This document shows, one piece after another, positions 34,683 to 44,960 of a stretch of 64,000 nt of DNA. Origin of the DNA: Ashinkailepas kermadecensis (Eukaryota > Arthropoda > Thecostraca > Neolepadidae); contig JAOTOM010004791.1 in NCBI GenBank assembly GCA_034440615.1, forward strand, positions 410,159 through 474,158, in the 5' to 3' direction. Each line of letters starts with the position of its first letter. Within the stretch, counting starts at the first letter, position 1. The position numbers were made by a program, and so were the translations under genes. The notes beneath the pieces were generated by a model, which worked only from the letters and a program-made list of their open reading frames with translations, made no database searches and had not been told where the DNA came from.

Positions 34683-35443
34683 TCACGCCGGCAGCCCCGC
34701 GGAGTCGCCAGTCGTGGCCGCACTGCCCGGAGGGTCGATATGACCCACCCGCCCAAGGTTGTTTAATATGTTGGTTGCTTCGTTCTCCAGGGCATACTTC
34801 ATGGGGAGAAGACTTCCCCACAGTCGCCGCCTCTCATCAAAATATGCCGGACACTGTGTTAGATGTTCAGTCGTTTCGGGCTGGCCACACTGGGGGAAGT
34901 ATGGGTCCTCGGCTAGCCTGGTCCGATGCAGCGTTGATATTGTAAGTATTGAGCACCCCACCCGAAGCTGGGACAGGATCGCCTGCTTCCAATGGATGAG
35001 TAGACCATGACCAGGGTTCGCCTGCAGGTGCGGGTGCGTTGTCGCTCGCGCCGCAGATCATTGCTTGGTCCTGGTCTCGGTGGCCCTGTGGGCGATGGAT
35101 AGATCCAGCGGCATGGCAGTCTGGTCGGCCTCCGCCGCTGCCCTGTTGGCCAGGTAGTCCGCCGCCTCGATCCCGTCCAGCCCCGCGTGGCCTGGCACCA
35201 ACTGCAGGGTGACGTACCGCCCTCGGTCCATCACTCGGTAGAACACGCGCCACGCGTCCACAGCCAGCTGCTCCGTGCCTCCCTCAGACGCTGCAGGCCG
35301 GATCGGGAGGCGGTGCGCAGACCGATCTCCTTGATCTTGGTCTGTGGTTCTGGTGGCAGGCTGTCCACCTGCTGCAGCGCCTCACGTATCGCAGCGAGCT
35401 CGGCCCGCATGCTGCTGCAGGGGCTACCAGCTGGTGCCGTGCA

Positions 35444-35922
35444 CTCGACCTCCCTGCTCTCACGGTGTAGCCGCACCACCGCGCCTTCATCTCTTCTTGT
35501 GGTACCACCACTCGACCTCCCAGCTCTCACGGTGTAGCCGCACCAGCGCGCCTTCATCTCTTCTTGTGGTACCACCACTCGACCTCCCTACTCTCACGGT
35601 GTAGCCGCACCACCGCGCCTTCATCTCTTCTTGTGGTACCACCACTCGACCTCCCTGCTCTCACGGTGTAGCCGCACCAGCGCGCCTTCATCTCTTCTTG
35701 TGGTACCACCACTCGACCTCCCTGCTCTCACGGTGTAGCCGCACCAGCGCGCCTTCATCTCTTCTTGTGGTACCACCACTCGACCTCCCTGCTCTCACGG
35801 TGTAGCCGCACCAGCGCGCCTTCATCTCTTCTTGTGGTACCACCACTCGACCTCCCAGCTCTCACGGTGTAGCCGCACCAGCGCGCCTTCATCTCTTCTT
35901 GTGGTACCACCACTCGCCGACG
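35444..35922. repeat. 67-bp minisatellite derived from RNase H coding sequence
   Basis: About seven copies, spaced 67 bp (35444, 35511 and on). Each contains CTCACGGTGTAGCCGCACCA and CATCTCTTCTTGTGGTACCA. Read on the minus strand one unit is the RNase H segment VVPQEEMKARWCGYTVRAG, so the array arose within LINE M2. Confidence 0.95.
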
Positions 35923-36059
35923 GCTCGCTCGAAATGTTGCAACCTGGGTCCGGTAATATCCCCAGCGTCTTTAGGACAGCCTGTCAACGTTTTTCAGGTA
36001 GGTCGGTTCGGCGCGTCTTGGTTGACAGATATATGACGAAGGTGAGGTTATCGTCCAGG

Positions 36060-36200
36060 GTGCCTCCTGGGGGGGGGGGCGGTGGCCAGGGACTCTTCCG
36101 GCAGGCTCCTAACGTTCGCCTCGTCTGCGACAAGGGGTGGGGGGGGGGGGTCGGTGGCTAGGGACTCTTCCGGCAGGCTCCTAACGTTCGCCTCGTCCGT
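36060..36200. repeat. 71-bp tandem duplication with G runs
   Basis: GACTCTTCCGGCAGGCTCCT occurs at 36091 and 36162. Each copy is preceded by a run of about ten Gs. Confidence 0.93.
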
Positions 36201-36411
36201 TACTCACCTGGCGACACGCTTCAGGCTCTGCAGGGCTCTAGGGTCATACCCTCGTCCGGTAGTGGTGGTAGTGGTTACCTAGTTCCCCGGCCACGTCACT
36301 GGCACGCCTGCATACTTCCTGAGCACTGTATCGCAATCTGGGTGTATGTGTGTGGAGGGAGGGGGGATCTGTGCTAGGAGCTGATGAGTTGGATCCTCGG
36401 CTGGAAGCCCG

Positions 36412-36845
<434 letters not shown>

Positions 36846-38496
36846 GTGTCAATAATAATCAATAATAGCGTTAACTTGGCCCGAATGTGACTTCACGCAG
36901 CAGACGTGAATATCAAACAGCAGAAAAATCAATGAATCTGTGAAAAGGTAAGAGAATCAGTGGTGTCCCAGTCTGACCCCTGCAGGTCCAAGAAAATATA
37001 ATCCAGCTTAGAATGCCGGCAATCCAACCAGTCCAATCGCTACTCTCTCGGTTATTGGAGTTTAGGGGCGCATCGACCGCGTCGGCCATGCAGCTCGCTA
37101 CTATCTCACTCTCTCACTACTCTCTCACAACAAGCAAGAAACGATGCCTTGGCAACCCAATGCAACTGCAGGATCCCCCTGTCGTAGCTGTTCATCGCAC
37201 CATCCTACGACATTGAATGCCTTCTTGAAAAATATGAGAACCACTGGAAAATGTCAGGCCATCCGATTGATAGTCTGCTGGTGAGTCGCCATAAGATGTG
37301 AGATTTCGCCAGCATCACCACCCGTGTCTAGAGCCCTATAGCATTGACCGTATTGCTAGTCTTTTGGTGGGTTGTGGATGTCGCCAGCACCACAACCCTT
37401 CTTCAGTGTTCTACGATATTGACCGTATTCATATCAACAATGTTGATGAGCGCTTCTGGTGCGCGTGCCGCATACAGGAAAAGTCGGCGATAAGTTATTG
37501 CGATATTTCTCATACCTTGGACCGTGTGATGTTGTGTGCGTAAACAGATGTCCAGCGTGTCGAAAGGTATTTTCCCGAACTAAAGTTTCAAAAATAATCT
37601 GGAAGTAGATATGAAGCGAGTACCGAGGAGGAACTGCAACGAGTGTCCCATTACCTTTGGCACACTTCTAAGCTTGTAATAAAGGCGTGAGTGGAGACAA
37701 GCTATAAACAAGTTTTTTCTTCCTCCCACTACTTTGGACTCAAAGGTGCTTGGAAATCTGATCTAACTCTAAGAAATATTGGGGCATTTTAAGCCGTTTT
37801 AATGTAAATAATTATAATTTTCACTGATTTCCGGCAGTTTCCAGGCACTGACGCTAACTGTTTAAAGAAAGGGTCGAGCATTCCCTTTATATGGGCTGTG
37901 AAGGGATTCATAGAGAAAGACATAAGGCATATATGAATGCACCGAATAATAAGATGCACGACATGTTATGTTATGTCGAAATGCCGAATTGAGATGTATT
38001 TCACTGTCATCGTGAGGGTCCAAAAGAAGGTTACCATCCGCTGTTTGAGCCATATGTAACAGTAGGCTGTGCAGTGTGACATTATCTGTGCAGCGTCTTT
38101 CGATCTGGCAATTTTTTTTCCAGCATGGTTCACCCCAGAGCCACAATTTAGACAGTCGTGGCTGTGCTTCTAGCTTTTTGAATGTAGGACCGACCCTTGG
38201 TGGTGTTGCCTTTTGCTGACTAATTTAGCCACAATGGGCTGAAACACACCCAAATTGCTGAACTTGAATCCACCAGTTCCCACTTCTCAATAGATTGGCC
38301 AGCAAAGTTTGAAGTTGGAGGCGGCAAAAAGCAACAGCCTGCCAAGGTTGCGGTGGCAGCCCTCAAATTACCGTCTGAACTCAGCCGACCAACCAGTAGC
38401 CAATAAGCGCAGCATGAGCCACATCCCACTCCAGAGGCGGCATGGCGGCATACCGGCGTGCGTCCTGATGATATGATAACACCGCGCTGTATGTGG
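36846..38496. other. Unrecognised region
   Basis: No recognised gene. A loose repeat of about 100 bp (GATATTGACCGTATT, AGCATTGACCGTATT) is visible around 37200-37440. Confidence 0.45.
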
Positions 38497-38934
38497 CGTC
38501 ACGACGCGGCGTAGGACCGGTCTCGGGCTGCTGGCCCGACGTCACGACGCGGCGTAGGGCGCGGTCTCGGGCTGCTGGCCCGACGTCACGACGCGGCGTA
38601 GGGCGCGGTCTCGGGCTGCTGGCCTGACGTCACGACGCGGCGTAGGGCGCGGTCTCGGGCTGCTGGCCTGACGTCACGACGCGGCGTAGGGCGCGGTCTC
38701 GGGCTGCTGGCCCGACGTCACGACGCGGCGTAGGGCGCGGTCTCGGGCTGCTGGCCTGACGTCACGACGCGGCGTAGGGCGCGGTCTCGGGCTGCTGGCC
38801 CGACGTCACGACGCGGCGTAGGGCGCGGTCTCGGGCTGCTGGCCTGACGTCACGACGCGGCGTAGGGCGCGGTCTCGGGCTGCTGGCCCGACGTCACGAC
38901 GCGGCGTAGGGCGCGGTCTCGGGCTGCTGGCCCC
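38497..38934. repeat. 44-bp GC-rich minisatellite, 10 copies
   Basis: Unit CGACGTCACGACGCGGCGTA plus GGGCGCGGTCTCGGGCTGCTGGCC, nearly identical in all copies. Four units carry TGACGTCA (the CRE/ATF consensus palindrome) in place of CGACGTCA. Confidence 0.97.
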
Positions 38935-39130
38935 ACAAAGGTGGCCGCCACTCGCCGCCACACACTATACGTGTCGGCCGAGATGGACGGCGTCGCCCTC
39001 CCATGGCGCAGTAAAGACGACTTAACCGTAACAGCCGGAAGAAGTGTACCGGCAGAGGGTATTGCTGGGCTCGATTTGAGTGACAGACGGCGGTGATCCA
39101 GCTGCCACAGAGCACTAATTACCAGCATGT

Positions 39131-39285
39131 GGTCAGTCCGTAATGTAGTGAACCTGCGACGCCACCTACCCAGTCCGTGGTCAGTCCCTACTATAGTGAA
39201 CCTGTGACCCTACCTACCCAGTCCGTGGTCAGTCCCTACTATAGTGAACCTGCGACGCCACCTACCCAGTCCGTGGTCAGTCCGT
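39131..39285. repeat. 48-bp tandem repeat, about 3.2 copies
   Basis: GGTCAGTCC recurs at 39131, 39179, 39227 and 39275. Confidence 0.95.
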
Positions 39286-40435
39286 TACCGTTTTGGCTGA
39301 TAGCAAGATTATCGAGTCGATTGACACATACAATGTTGGGAGGTTGAGCAATCATATTTGCAGTTCAACAGTTAGAGTCGTGGTGGTAGAATGCTATATA
39401 TAGCTATGAAATGTAGAGTTTCCAAAAAATCACGTGACAAATGTATCACCGCCATCCATGTTTGACTCTTACAAGCTGAACAATCCGATTACGTTGAGTA
39501 GCTTGTAGCATGTAAGGAAATTGAATGGCGCATGTGAATATATGTCGTGCACTGGGAGAACTTAGTTTTGCACCATTAATACTGCAGATGGCTACCACCA
39601 TATCTTGGGGGCCCTGGGATATCCTGGGGATGACTCGGTCCGATCTAGCAGTCGGAAGTCTCAGACACGAATGTATCATTAGTCGTGTCAGAGATTCCTC
39701 AAGCCCTCCTATTTTACCGTGCTTACTGCGGGGAAATCCCCCAGGTGAGCGGTTTTTCCCCCGCAGTCACGGATTCTTGACCAACCTCTAAAGCTACCGA
39801 TGGCGGACTGTTAGTTACACACATTGTGATGCCTACGTGAAGAAAATGACAAATATCCTCATTGAGATATGAGAAGAAAAAAAATTCAGCATGAGTGGGA
39901 AAATGCGAAACCGAACTTTTGACCGAACATCTCTAACTTTGACTTCCACAAAATGTAGCGCAAAAGTTGACCATATGTAACTAGCGCCGCAGATGTACTA
40001 AAAAGCAACAACAGTTCTAAAATCATGCTTCTATATGTCGACATTCTCATGATCTCTCGCTAATCAATCCTGTATCTATTTTGCATAGCCTGTTGAGATT
40101 CTTGTAGTTGGCTATGTCAAATTTGGTTTGTTGAGAGCGAACACGGAAGGCTGAACAATGAAGGGAAGCATCCCGCCAAAAATTAGCATGTTTTTGCAAG
40201 GAATCAGGCATATCGAGGCCAGGTGAATGTTGCACTAGATGCATAGGCAGAAGAAGACCGTCAACGACGACGTTCCAAATTATTATGTAAGCGCTGCATA
40301 TTTCCTCCAGCAATGCAAATGTATAGAAAATTGGTGCTGCGCAAGCCAAAGTTGGCGTTGCATTTACAACACCTGCAGAGACGAATCCAGGGGGCAAGTG
40401 GGGGTATGTCCCCCCCCAGATAGAGATGTGTCGCC
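39286..40435. other. Unrecognised region
   Basis: No recognised gene. A 137-codon minus-strand frame (40047-40460) lacks known motifs. Confidence 0.45.
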
Positions 40436-40615
40436 TCTTCGACTGGAAAAATGCTCTCATCCAGGAAGCTCGAGTGCACCACCCCTACCTCTCAGTGGCG
40501 CACATCAGAGTATAAAAGCACCTCGGTCCGAAGAAATGGCGTCCCTCCAGAACAAGTTCCCTCCCCCTACCTTCCGATCGAAATTCGTGAATCCGCCCCT
40601 GAGCACCTGCAATAT
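40436..40615. repeat. Dispersed repeat (low-copy), copy 1
   Basis: CCGAAGAAATGGC...CCAGAACAAGT...CCCC...GATCGAAATTCGTGAATCC resembles 47375-47465 (CTGAAGAAACGGC, GCAGAACAAGTCCCC, CCAAATTTCTGGATCC) in the same order. Class unknown. Confidence 0.5.
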
Positions 40616-40902
40616 AACATTCAAGATAAATGCATAGCTATAATTAGTAGCATACCTTTCTCCAGATCGTTCAGATCTCTTCTTTACATGTACAAAATCA
40701 TCCGAAGTCACAACGCGCATATTTAGGCCGTTTCAGCCTTATTGGCACACATTTTGGCACACTGTGTGGGGTTTCCCCAGCCTACAGGAACATATCTTCT
40801 TCCTCTGAATCTTCGGTGTCCAGCATTGTGATGTGTATGAGCAAAAGCTATGTGAAAGAAAGGTGATCTGTATTCTCGAGGTCAAAGAGACCTACTCGCG
40901 GG

Positions 40903-41009
40903 CGACTGGGGGAACCGCACGCCGGAGACTGGGGGAACCGCGCTGGAGACTGGGGGAACCGCACGCCGGAGACTGGGGGAACCGCACGCCGGAGACTGGG
41001 GGAACCGCA
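40903..41009. repeat. 23-bp tandem repeat, about 4-5 copies
   Basis: Unit AGACTGGGGGAACCGCACGC plus CGG. One copy is slightly shorter. Confidence 0.93.
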
Positions 41010-41164
41010 CGATGCTGGTGGCGCTGCGGTTCGATCGAATCACAGGTTCATCGATGACTACCAGATTATCAGCGCCGTCGCGACTAATCTTCACCGCCAC
41101 AGTGCATCATCATACACATCCGCCATATCAACTCCTAAATCATTATTTTCTCCAATTAAGTTAG

Positions 41165-41335
41165 GTTACACCCCGTTCCCAATATGCTGATCCGTCTGTT
41201 TTCCAGTTGCCGTCTTTAAACACATATTCCTTCCAAACATTGTCTGGCCCAATGATGCGGAAATCTTCTATCTCTTGGTCCGGTCCATTAAAGTGTTTAC
41301 TCACAGGAAGCTCTCCTATTCCGCACCGAATGGAC
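41165..41335 (-). pseudogene. Penelope-like element: inverted C-terminal fragment
   Basis: The minus strand reads IGELPVSKHFNGPDQEIEDF then RIIGPDNVWKEYVF. This corresponds to the P V A . H F N . P . H . . . D . . . . G stretch late in the GIY-YIG domain of PLE proteins. It abuts a plus-strand PLE RT fragment at about 41335, giving a head-to-head junction. PLE insertions commonly carry an inverted partial copy next to the main one, which would explain it. Confidence 0.65.
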
Positions 41336-41689
41336 GACACGACAATTAACATGATACAACTGGTTTTTGAAAGCGACAACTTCAGGCAAGACAAAGCAAC
41401 CCCTAACATCCAGACTTACGGCACCGCAATAGGATCGCGTCTAGGGAAAAGTTACCCCTGCACATATATGAGCAGCTGGGAAACGGCTTTACTAGCCACA
41501 GCATTTACTATTTGGTATCTTTTCCGGAGACGTAGATCAGTTAAAACTGTTCCATCAACTGGTTAGCACCATTCACCCGAAGGTCAAAGTTGATTTGAGG
41601 TACTCTGGTGAGAGCATTGATTTTATGGATGTCCGTATTTGCCTAGACAACGGTAGAATTGCAACGGATGTGTTCGAAAACCCATCTAC
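41335..41689 (+). pseudogene. Penelope-like element: reverse transcriptase, 5' part
   Basis: The plus strand reads TTINMIQLVFESDNF...IQTYGTAIGSRLGKSYPC, the Q..GTAMG...AP.YA block of PLE RTs. After a frame change comes LFHQLVSTIHPKVKVDL, then IDFMDVRICLDNGRIATDVF, the N..HP.I.F......I.FLD..I....G...T..F block. The catalytic YIDD region lies in the frame-shifted stretch around 41500-41540 and is not intact. The frame is cut at 41689 by LINE copy A and resumes at 43296. Confidence 0.82.
41674..41684 (+). repeat. Target-site duplication of LINE copy A, left
   Basis: TCGAAAACCCA here and TCGAGAACCCA at 43296-43306 are the same 11-mer with one substitution. They flank the LINE insertion and restore PLE colinearity. 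Confidence 0.8.
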
Positions 41690-42480
41690 TCCATTCTCCA
41701 TTCACCATTCTCCATCTACTCCGCTGAAGCAATGGCCATCCTGGCCGCTATCACCATTCTCATGAGGCGTAAAGCTAGAAACGTAGTAATTTGCTCAGAC
41801 TCCAAATCTGTCCTCCAGTCAATTAGCAACACTCACGACTGTCCACATCACTTCATTGGTAGAATCCAACAACTCGTGGCCCATAACGTAAACTTGAACT
41901 TTTCCTTCCTCTGGATTCCGGGCCACGCCAACATCCCAGGTAACGAAGAAGCAGACTGGCTCGCTAGAAGCAGACTGGCTAGGGTAAGTGTTCAATGCCT
42001 TTGCATTGAACACTTACCCTAGCGTGGAATATTCGGTAGACGATTGCAAAGCACTCCTACAACGCCACATTCGCCAACATCAACAGAACACATGGACACA
42101 ACACAACTCAACAGAACACAAATCCAACTACACCCACGCAATCAAACCAACAAAAGGCACATGGAACACATCAAATCAATCTCACGGACAAAAAGAGGTC
42201 ATCCTCACTAGACTTAGAACTGGTTGCACAAAACTAACACAGCCGCAATTAGAGGGTGACCAATATACAACACCGCACTGCGGCACCTGCAACTCCACGT
42301 TAAGCATAGGCCACATCCTGCTAGACTGTAGTAGCTTTCGCTCTCAAAGACAACCACTTAAGGCATTCTGCCAGAGAGAGAGGGCATCACCCCATCGCTT
42401 CCATCGCTTCTCGGTGACAAGCACCCAGAACTCCTTCAATTGCTATTTGAATATCTGTATGCCACAAAACTAGCAGCAGC
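41690..42480 (+). pseudogene. LINE copy A: RNase H and C-terminal zinc finger (5'-truncated)
   Basis: It starts near the RNase H Glu motif (YSAEAMAILAAI, about 41712). VVICSDSKSVLQSISN carries an Asp, and FLWIPGHANIPGNEEADWLA (about 41903-41960) the last block. After the hairpin at 41978-42023 the frame resumes as NTYPSVEYSVDDCKAL. Then come LTRLRTGCTKL and CGTCNSTLSIGHILLDC, a CCHC tail motif. It belongs to the same family as copy B, which carries the matching RNase H (62530-62830). It is a 5'-truncated insertion into a PLE, as expected from target-primed reverse transcription. Confidence 0.88.
41978..42023. repeat. Perfect 21-bp hairpin, 4-nt loop, inside RNase H
   Basis: Left arm 41978-41998, loop CTTT, right arm 42003-42023, exact reverse complements. 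The right arm is native LINE sequence (homologous to copy B near 62800) and the left arm is its inverted copy. A direct repeat AGCAGACTGGCT (41950, 41969) flanks it. Confidence 0.96.
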
Positions 42481-43295
42481 ACTGTAGGCACCACACCACC
42501 AACACTCACATGAAATCGCAATGCATGACCGCGAAACACTCGTAAAAAACATGTAAATAGCCATCCCCGCATGGCGTCGGACGTACATGAGCCGATTTGC
42601 TTCTCAATTAGAAATAAATGGCTACCTAGCGGTGCCGTCGGAAGTAGATGAGCCGACTTGCTTTAGGAAAACATAAACAAAAATAAAAATAAAAATTAGC
42701 ATAACGTAAAACGACCACCCAGAGGAGCCATCGGACGTAGATGAGCCGATTTGCCTTGCAACTCATAACGTAAACGGCTACCCAGAGATACAACGAACGT
42801 AGAAAAGCCGAATTGCAAAACACCGTACTAACCCAACTAACAACCCTGCATAGCATGCTTAGACTAACCCGCTGCAAACAACTAACACGCGGCGGCCGGC
42901 GTGATAGGCGGTGTGGACAATTACCTCCTTGTTCGCACGGTAAAGATCCCTCGGTGCTCTTCGATAAGAGTAGGCTAAAGCCGGCACCCTGACAAAATCA
43001 ACTTCTCGCCACTCTCAAAACACCCCCACCCCACCCAAACTACGAATTATTTTGTGGAGGAGTAAAGTAAAACTAAACCATTTAGACATCAGGGAGATGT
43101 CCCCAACCCAGACCCTCGCCTTCAGCACCTAAAATATCACGCAAAACTATAACGTAAAATTCCTTAACGTAAATGTCCACTTGCCTGCACCTTGATCGCG
43201 AACGCTCGCTTTATAGACAGACATGTAACGTACTCGCTTTAAAGGCGGCTCAAATGACCTTTATGGTCCGGCACGCCTAAAAAATCACTCCCCCC
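42481..43295 (+). repeat. LINE copy A 3' untranslated region with repeated module
   Basis: Non-coding tail shared with 43756-44508 and 63241-64000. Four diverged units built on CGTCGGACGTAGATGAGCCG then ATTTGC occur at about 42561, 42620, 42712 and 42772. A conserved block (CACGCGGCGGCCGGCGTGAT, then CGGTGCTCTTCGA) follows. It ends in TATGGTCCGGCACGCCTAAA. The tail probably holds the RT-recognised 3' structure. Confidence 0.88.
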
Positions 43296-43755
43296 TCGAG
43301 AACCCAACGATAAATACCTTCATGCTGCGGGATGATTCATACCATCCGAGATCAGTGAAGGACGCCATCCAATTCGGACTGATAACCCGTGCCAAACGGA
43401 TATGCAGCACGCACAACTCGTTCGCCAAAAACGAAAACATAACTAGAGACCGCCTCTTACAAATGGAGTACCCGCTCAAGGTAGTTGATGTACAGATACG
43501 CAAGACGTAGCATATTGATAGAGACACATTGTTCGTCAAAGGGGTTCAAGGTAAATCTACGGCTAAGAGGGTCCCAATAGTCATTATTTATTCCAGATAT
43601 CTCCAAGATTTTCGACGGATATTGAGTGACAAATGACACATCTTACAGCGATCAGAAAACCTACAATACCTTTTCCCAGCCGGCCGTATGCCAACCTACA
43701 GAAGGGAACACACCTAGCGGATAAATTGGTTCATTTATATGCAGACAAAATATTT
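43296..43755 (+). pseudogene. Penelope-like element: reverse transcriptase, 3' part
   Basis: It resumes the PLE frame after the LINE: ENPTINTFMLRDDSYHPRSV, then KDAIQFGLITRAKRICST and LLQMEYPLKVVDVQIR, the SYHP...K..I..G...R..RIC......F..RGYP segment. After a stop come RVPIVIIYSRYLQDFRRIL and HILQRSENLQYLFP, the VP.V..Y......LR.IL...W..L......FP segment. At 43756 it is cut by LINE copy C. The Cys-rich and GIY-YIG parts expected next are missing here. Confidence 0.82.
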
Positions 43756-44508
43756 CAATTTAACGCCCAAAGACAACCACTTAAGGCCTTCCGTCATAAA
43801 GAGAGCATCACCCTGTCGCTTCCAACGCTTCTGGGTGACAAGCACCCATAACTCTTTCAATTAAATACCTAGCGGTGCCGTAGATGAGCCGACTTTAAAA
43901 AACAAAACATTAACAGCGTAAAACGACTACCTAGAGGAGCCATCGGACGTAGATCAGACGATGTGCTTTGCAACTCAACGTAAAACGGCTACCCAGATGT
44001 ACAGCGGACGTGGACGAGCCGAATTTCCGATTACCTTACTAACCCCACTCACAACCCTGCATGGCATGCTTAGACTAACCCTCTACTAACAACTAACACG
44101 CCGCGGCCGGCGTGATGGTCGGTGTAGACAACTACCTCCTTTTCCGCACGGTAAAGACCCCTTGGTGCTCTTCAAGAAGATAGGAGATGCCCCTTGGTGC
44201 TCTTGGTGCTCTTCAAGAAGATGCCAGCACCATGACAAAATGAACTTTCTCATCACTCTCAAATCACAGCCATCCCCCCCCCCCACTCAGCTACAAATTA
44301 TATTGCGTAGGAGTAAAAGTAAAACTAAAACCATTTAGACATCCGGGAGATGTCTCCCACCCAGCCCTTCGCCTTCAGCAACTAAAACATCACACACCAT
44401 GATGTAAAACTCCCTTAGCGTAAAGGTATGCTTGCTTGAGCTTTGCCTGCAAAACAATCCCTTTAAAGGCGGCGTAAAAGACCTGTATGGTCCGGCACGC
44501 CTCTAAAA
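43756..44508 (+). mobile_element. LINE copy C: 3' tail (5'-truncated, internal deletion)
   Basis: It starts with CAAAGACAACCACTTAAGGC, matching 42346 of copy A near the ORF2 end. It loses about 100 bp after CTTTCAATT (43863), then carries two to three tail units (43870-44028) and the shared end TATGGTCCGGCACGCCTCTA (44488-44507). A small local duplication of CCCTTGGTGCTCTTCAAGAAG lies at 44158-44220. It is inserted into the PLE. Confidence 0.88.
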
Positions 44509-44960
44509 ATCACTCTCTCCCCGTACAATTTTCTCTGGCCGTGGCGCTCGTAGCAGTGTGCGCCCTGGGCGTCCGAGTCTGGCGGTCCGCAGTATCCGTT
44601 TGTATCCATCCCGGGCGCCCGTGTCTGCCCGTCCTCGGCGCCTATTTCTGTTCATTTCCAGCGTCTGTTCTGTCGGTCCGCGGGTTAATTTGCTGCCGGC
44701 CCGTGGCGCCAATTTCTGGGTGGTTCCGCGCGTCGGCCAAGGCGGAGCGCATTATCCAGATTTCATGCTTCTTTGAATGCGTTAATTATCTCCTGGCTAC
44801 TCGGAGAGGAAGTAATCGTGCGATGACGCCCCCCCCCCTCCCCCACCTCTAGACGGCGTATGCTGACCGAGGCTCCGATGCACCACAACGAAACACTGGC
44901 TGCAGGTGAGCACACGTACTGCTGCCAGCATCGACTAGTATTTGCTGACTACGGTTACCA
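44509..44960. other. Unrecognised GC-rich segment
   Basis: No recognised domain. CTGGCGGTCCGCAGTATCCG-type sequence and a C-run at 44827-44843. Confidence 0.4.

Larger units (their letters stand above)
34683..36280 (-). pseudogene. LINE M2: RNase H and C-terminal zinc finger
   Basis: Minus strand: VVPQEEMKARWCGYTVRAGR (start of RNase H), then APAGSPCSSMRAELAAIREA (about 35430-35370) with the conserved Glu. In a second frame LQLVPGHAGLDGIEAADYLA (about 35205-35140) matches the PGH.GL.GNE.AD block. Then CGQPETTEHLTQCPAY and ERRRLWG (about 34890-34810), the CCHC tail motif. Domain order fits the 3' part of an I-group LINE, a different family from M1 and P1. The element is 5'-truncated or scrambled above about 36000. 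The coding sequence for VVPQEEMKARW has expanded into the 67-bp array. Frameshifts separate the pieces. Confidence 0.8.

Noticed and set aside
39733..39765. Apparent splice donor (AGGTGAGC) and acceptor (TTTTTCCCCCGCAG)
   Set aside because: They are only about 20-25 nt apart, far below a workable intron, and no coding exons flank them.
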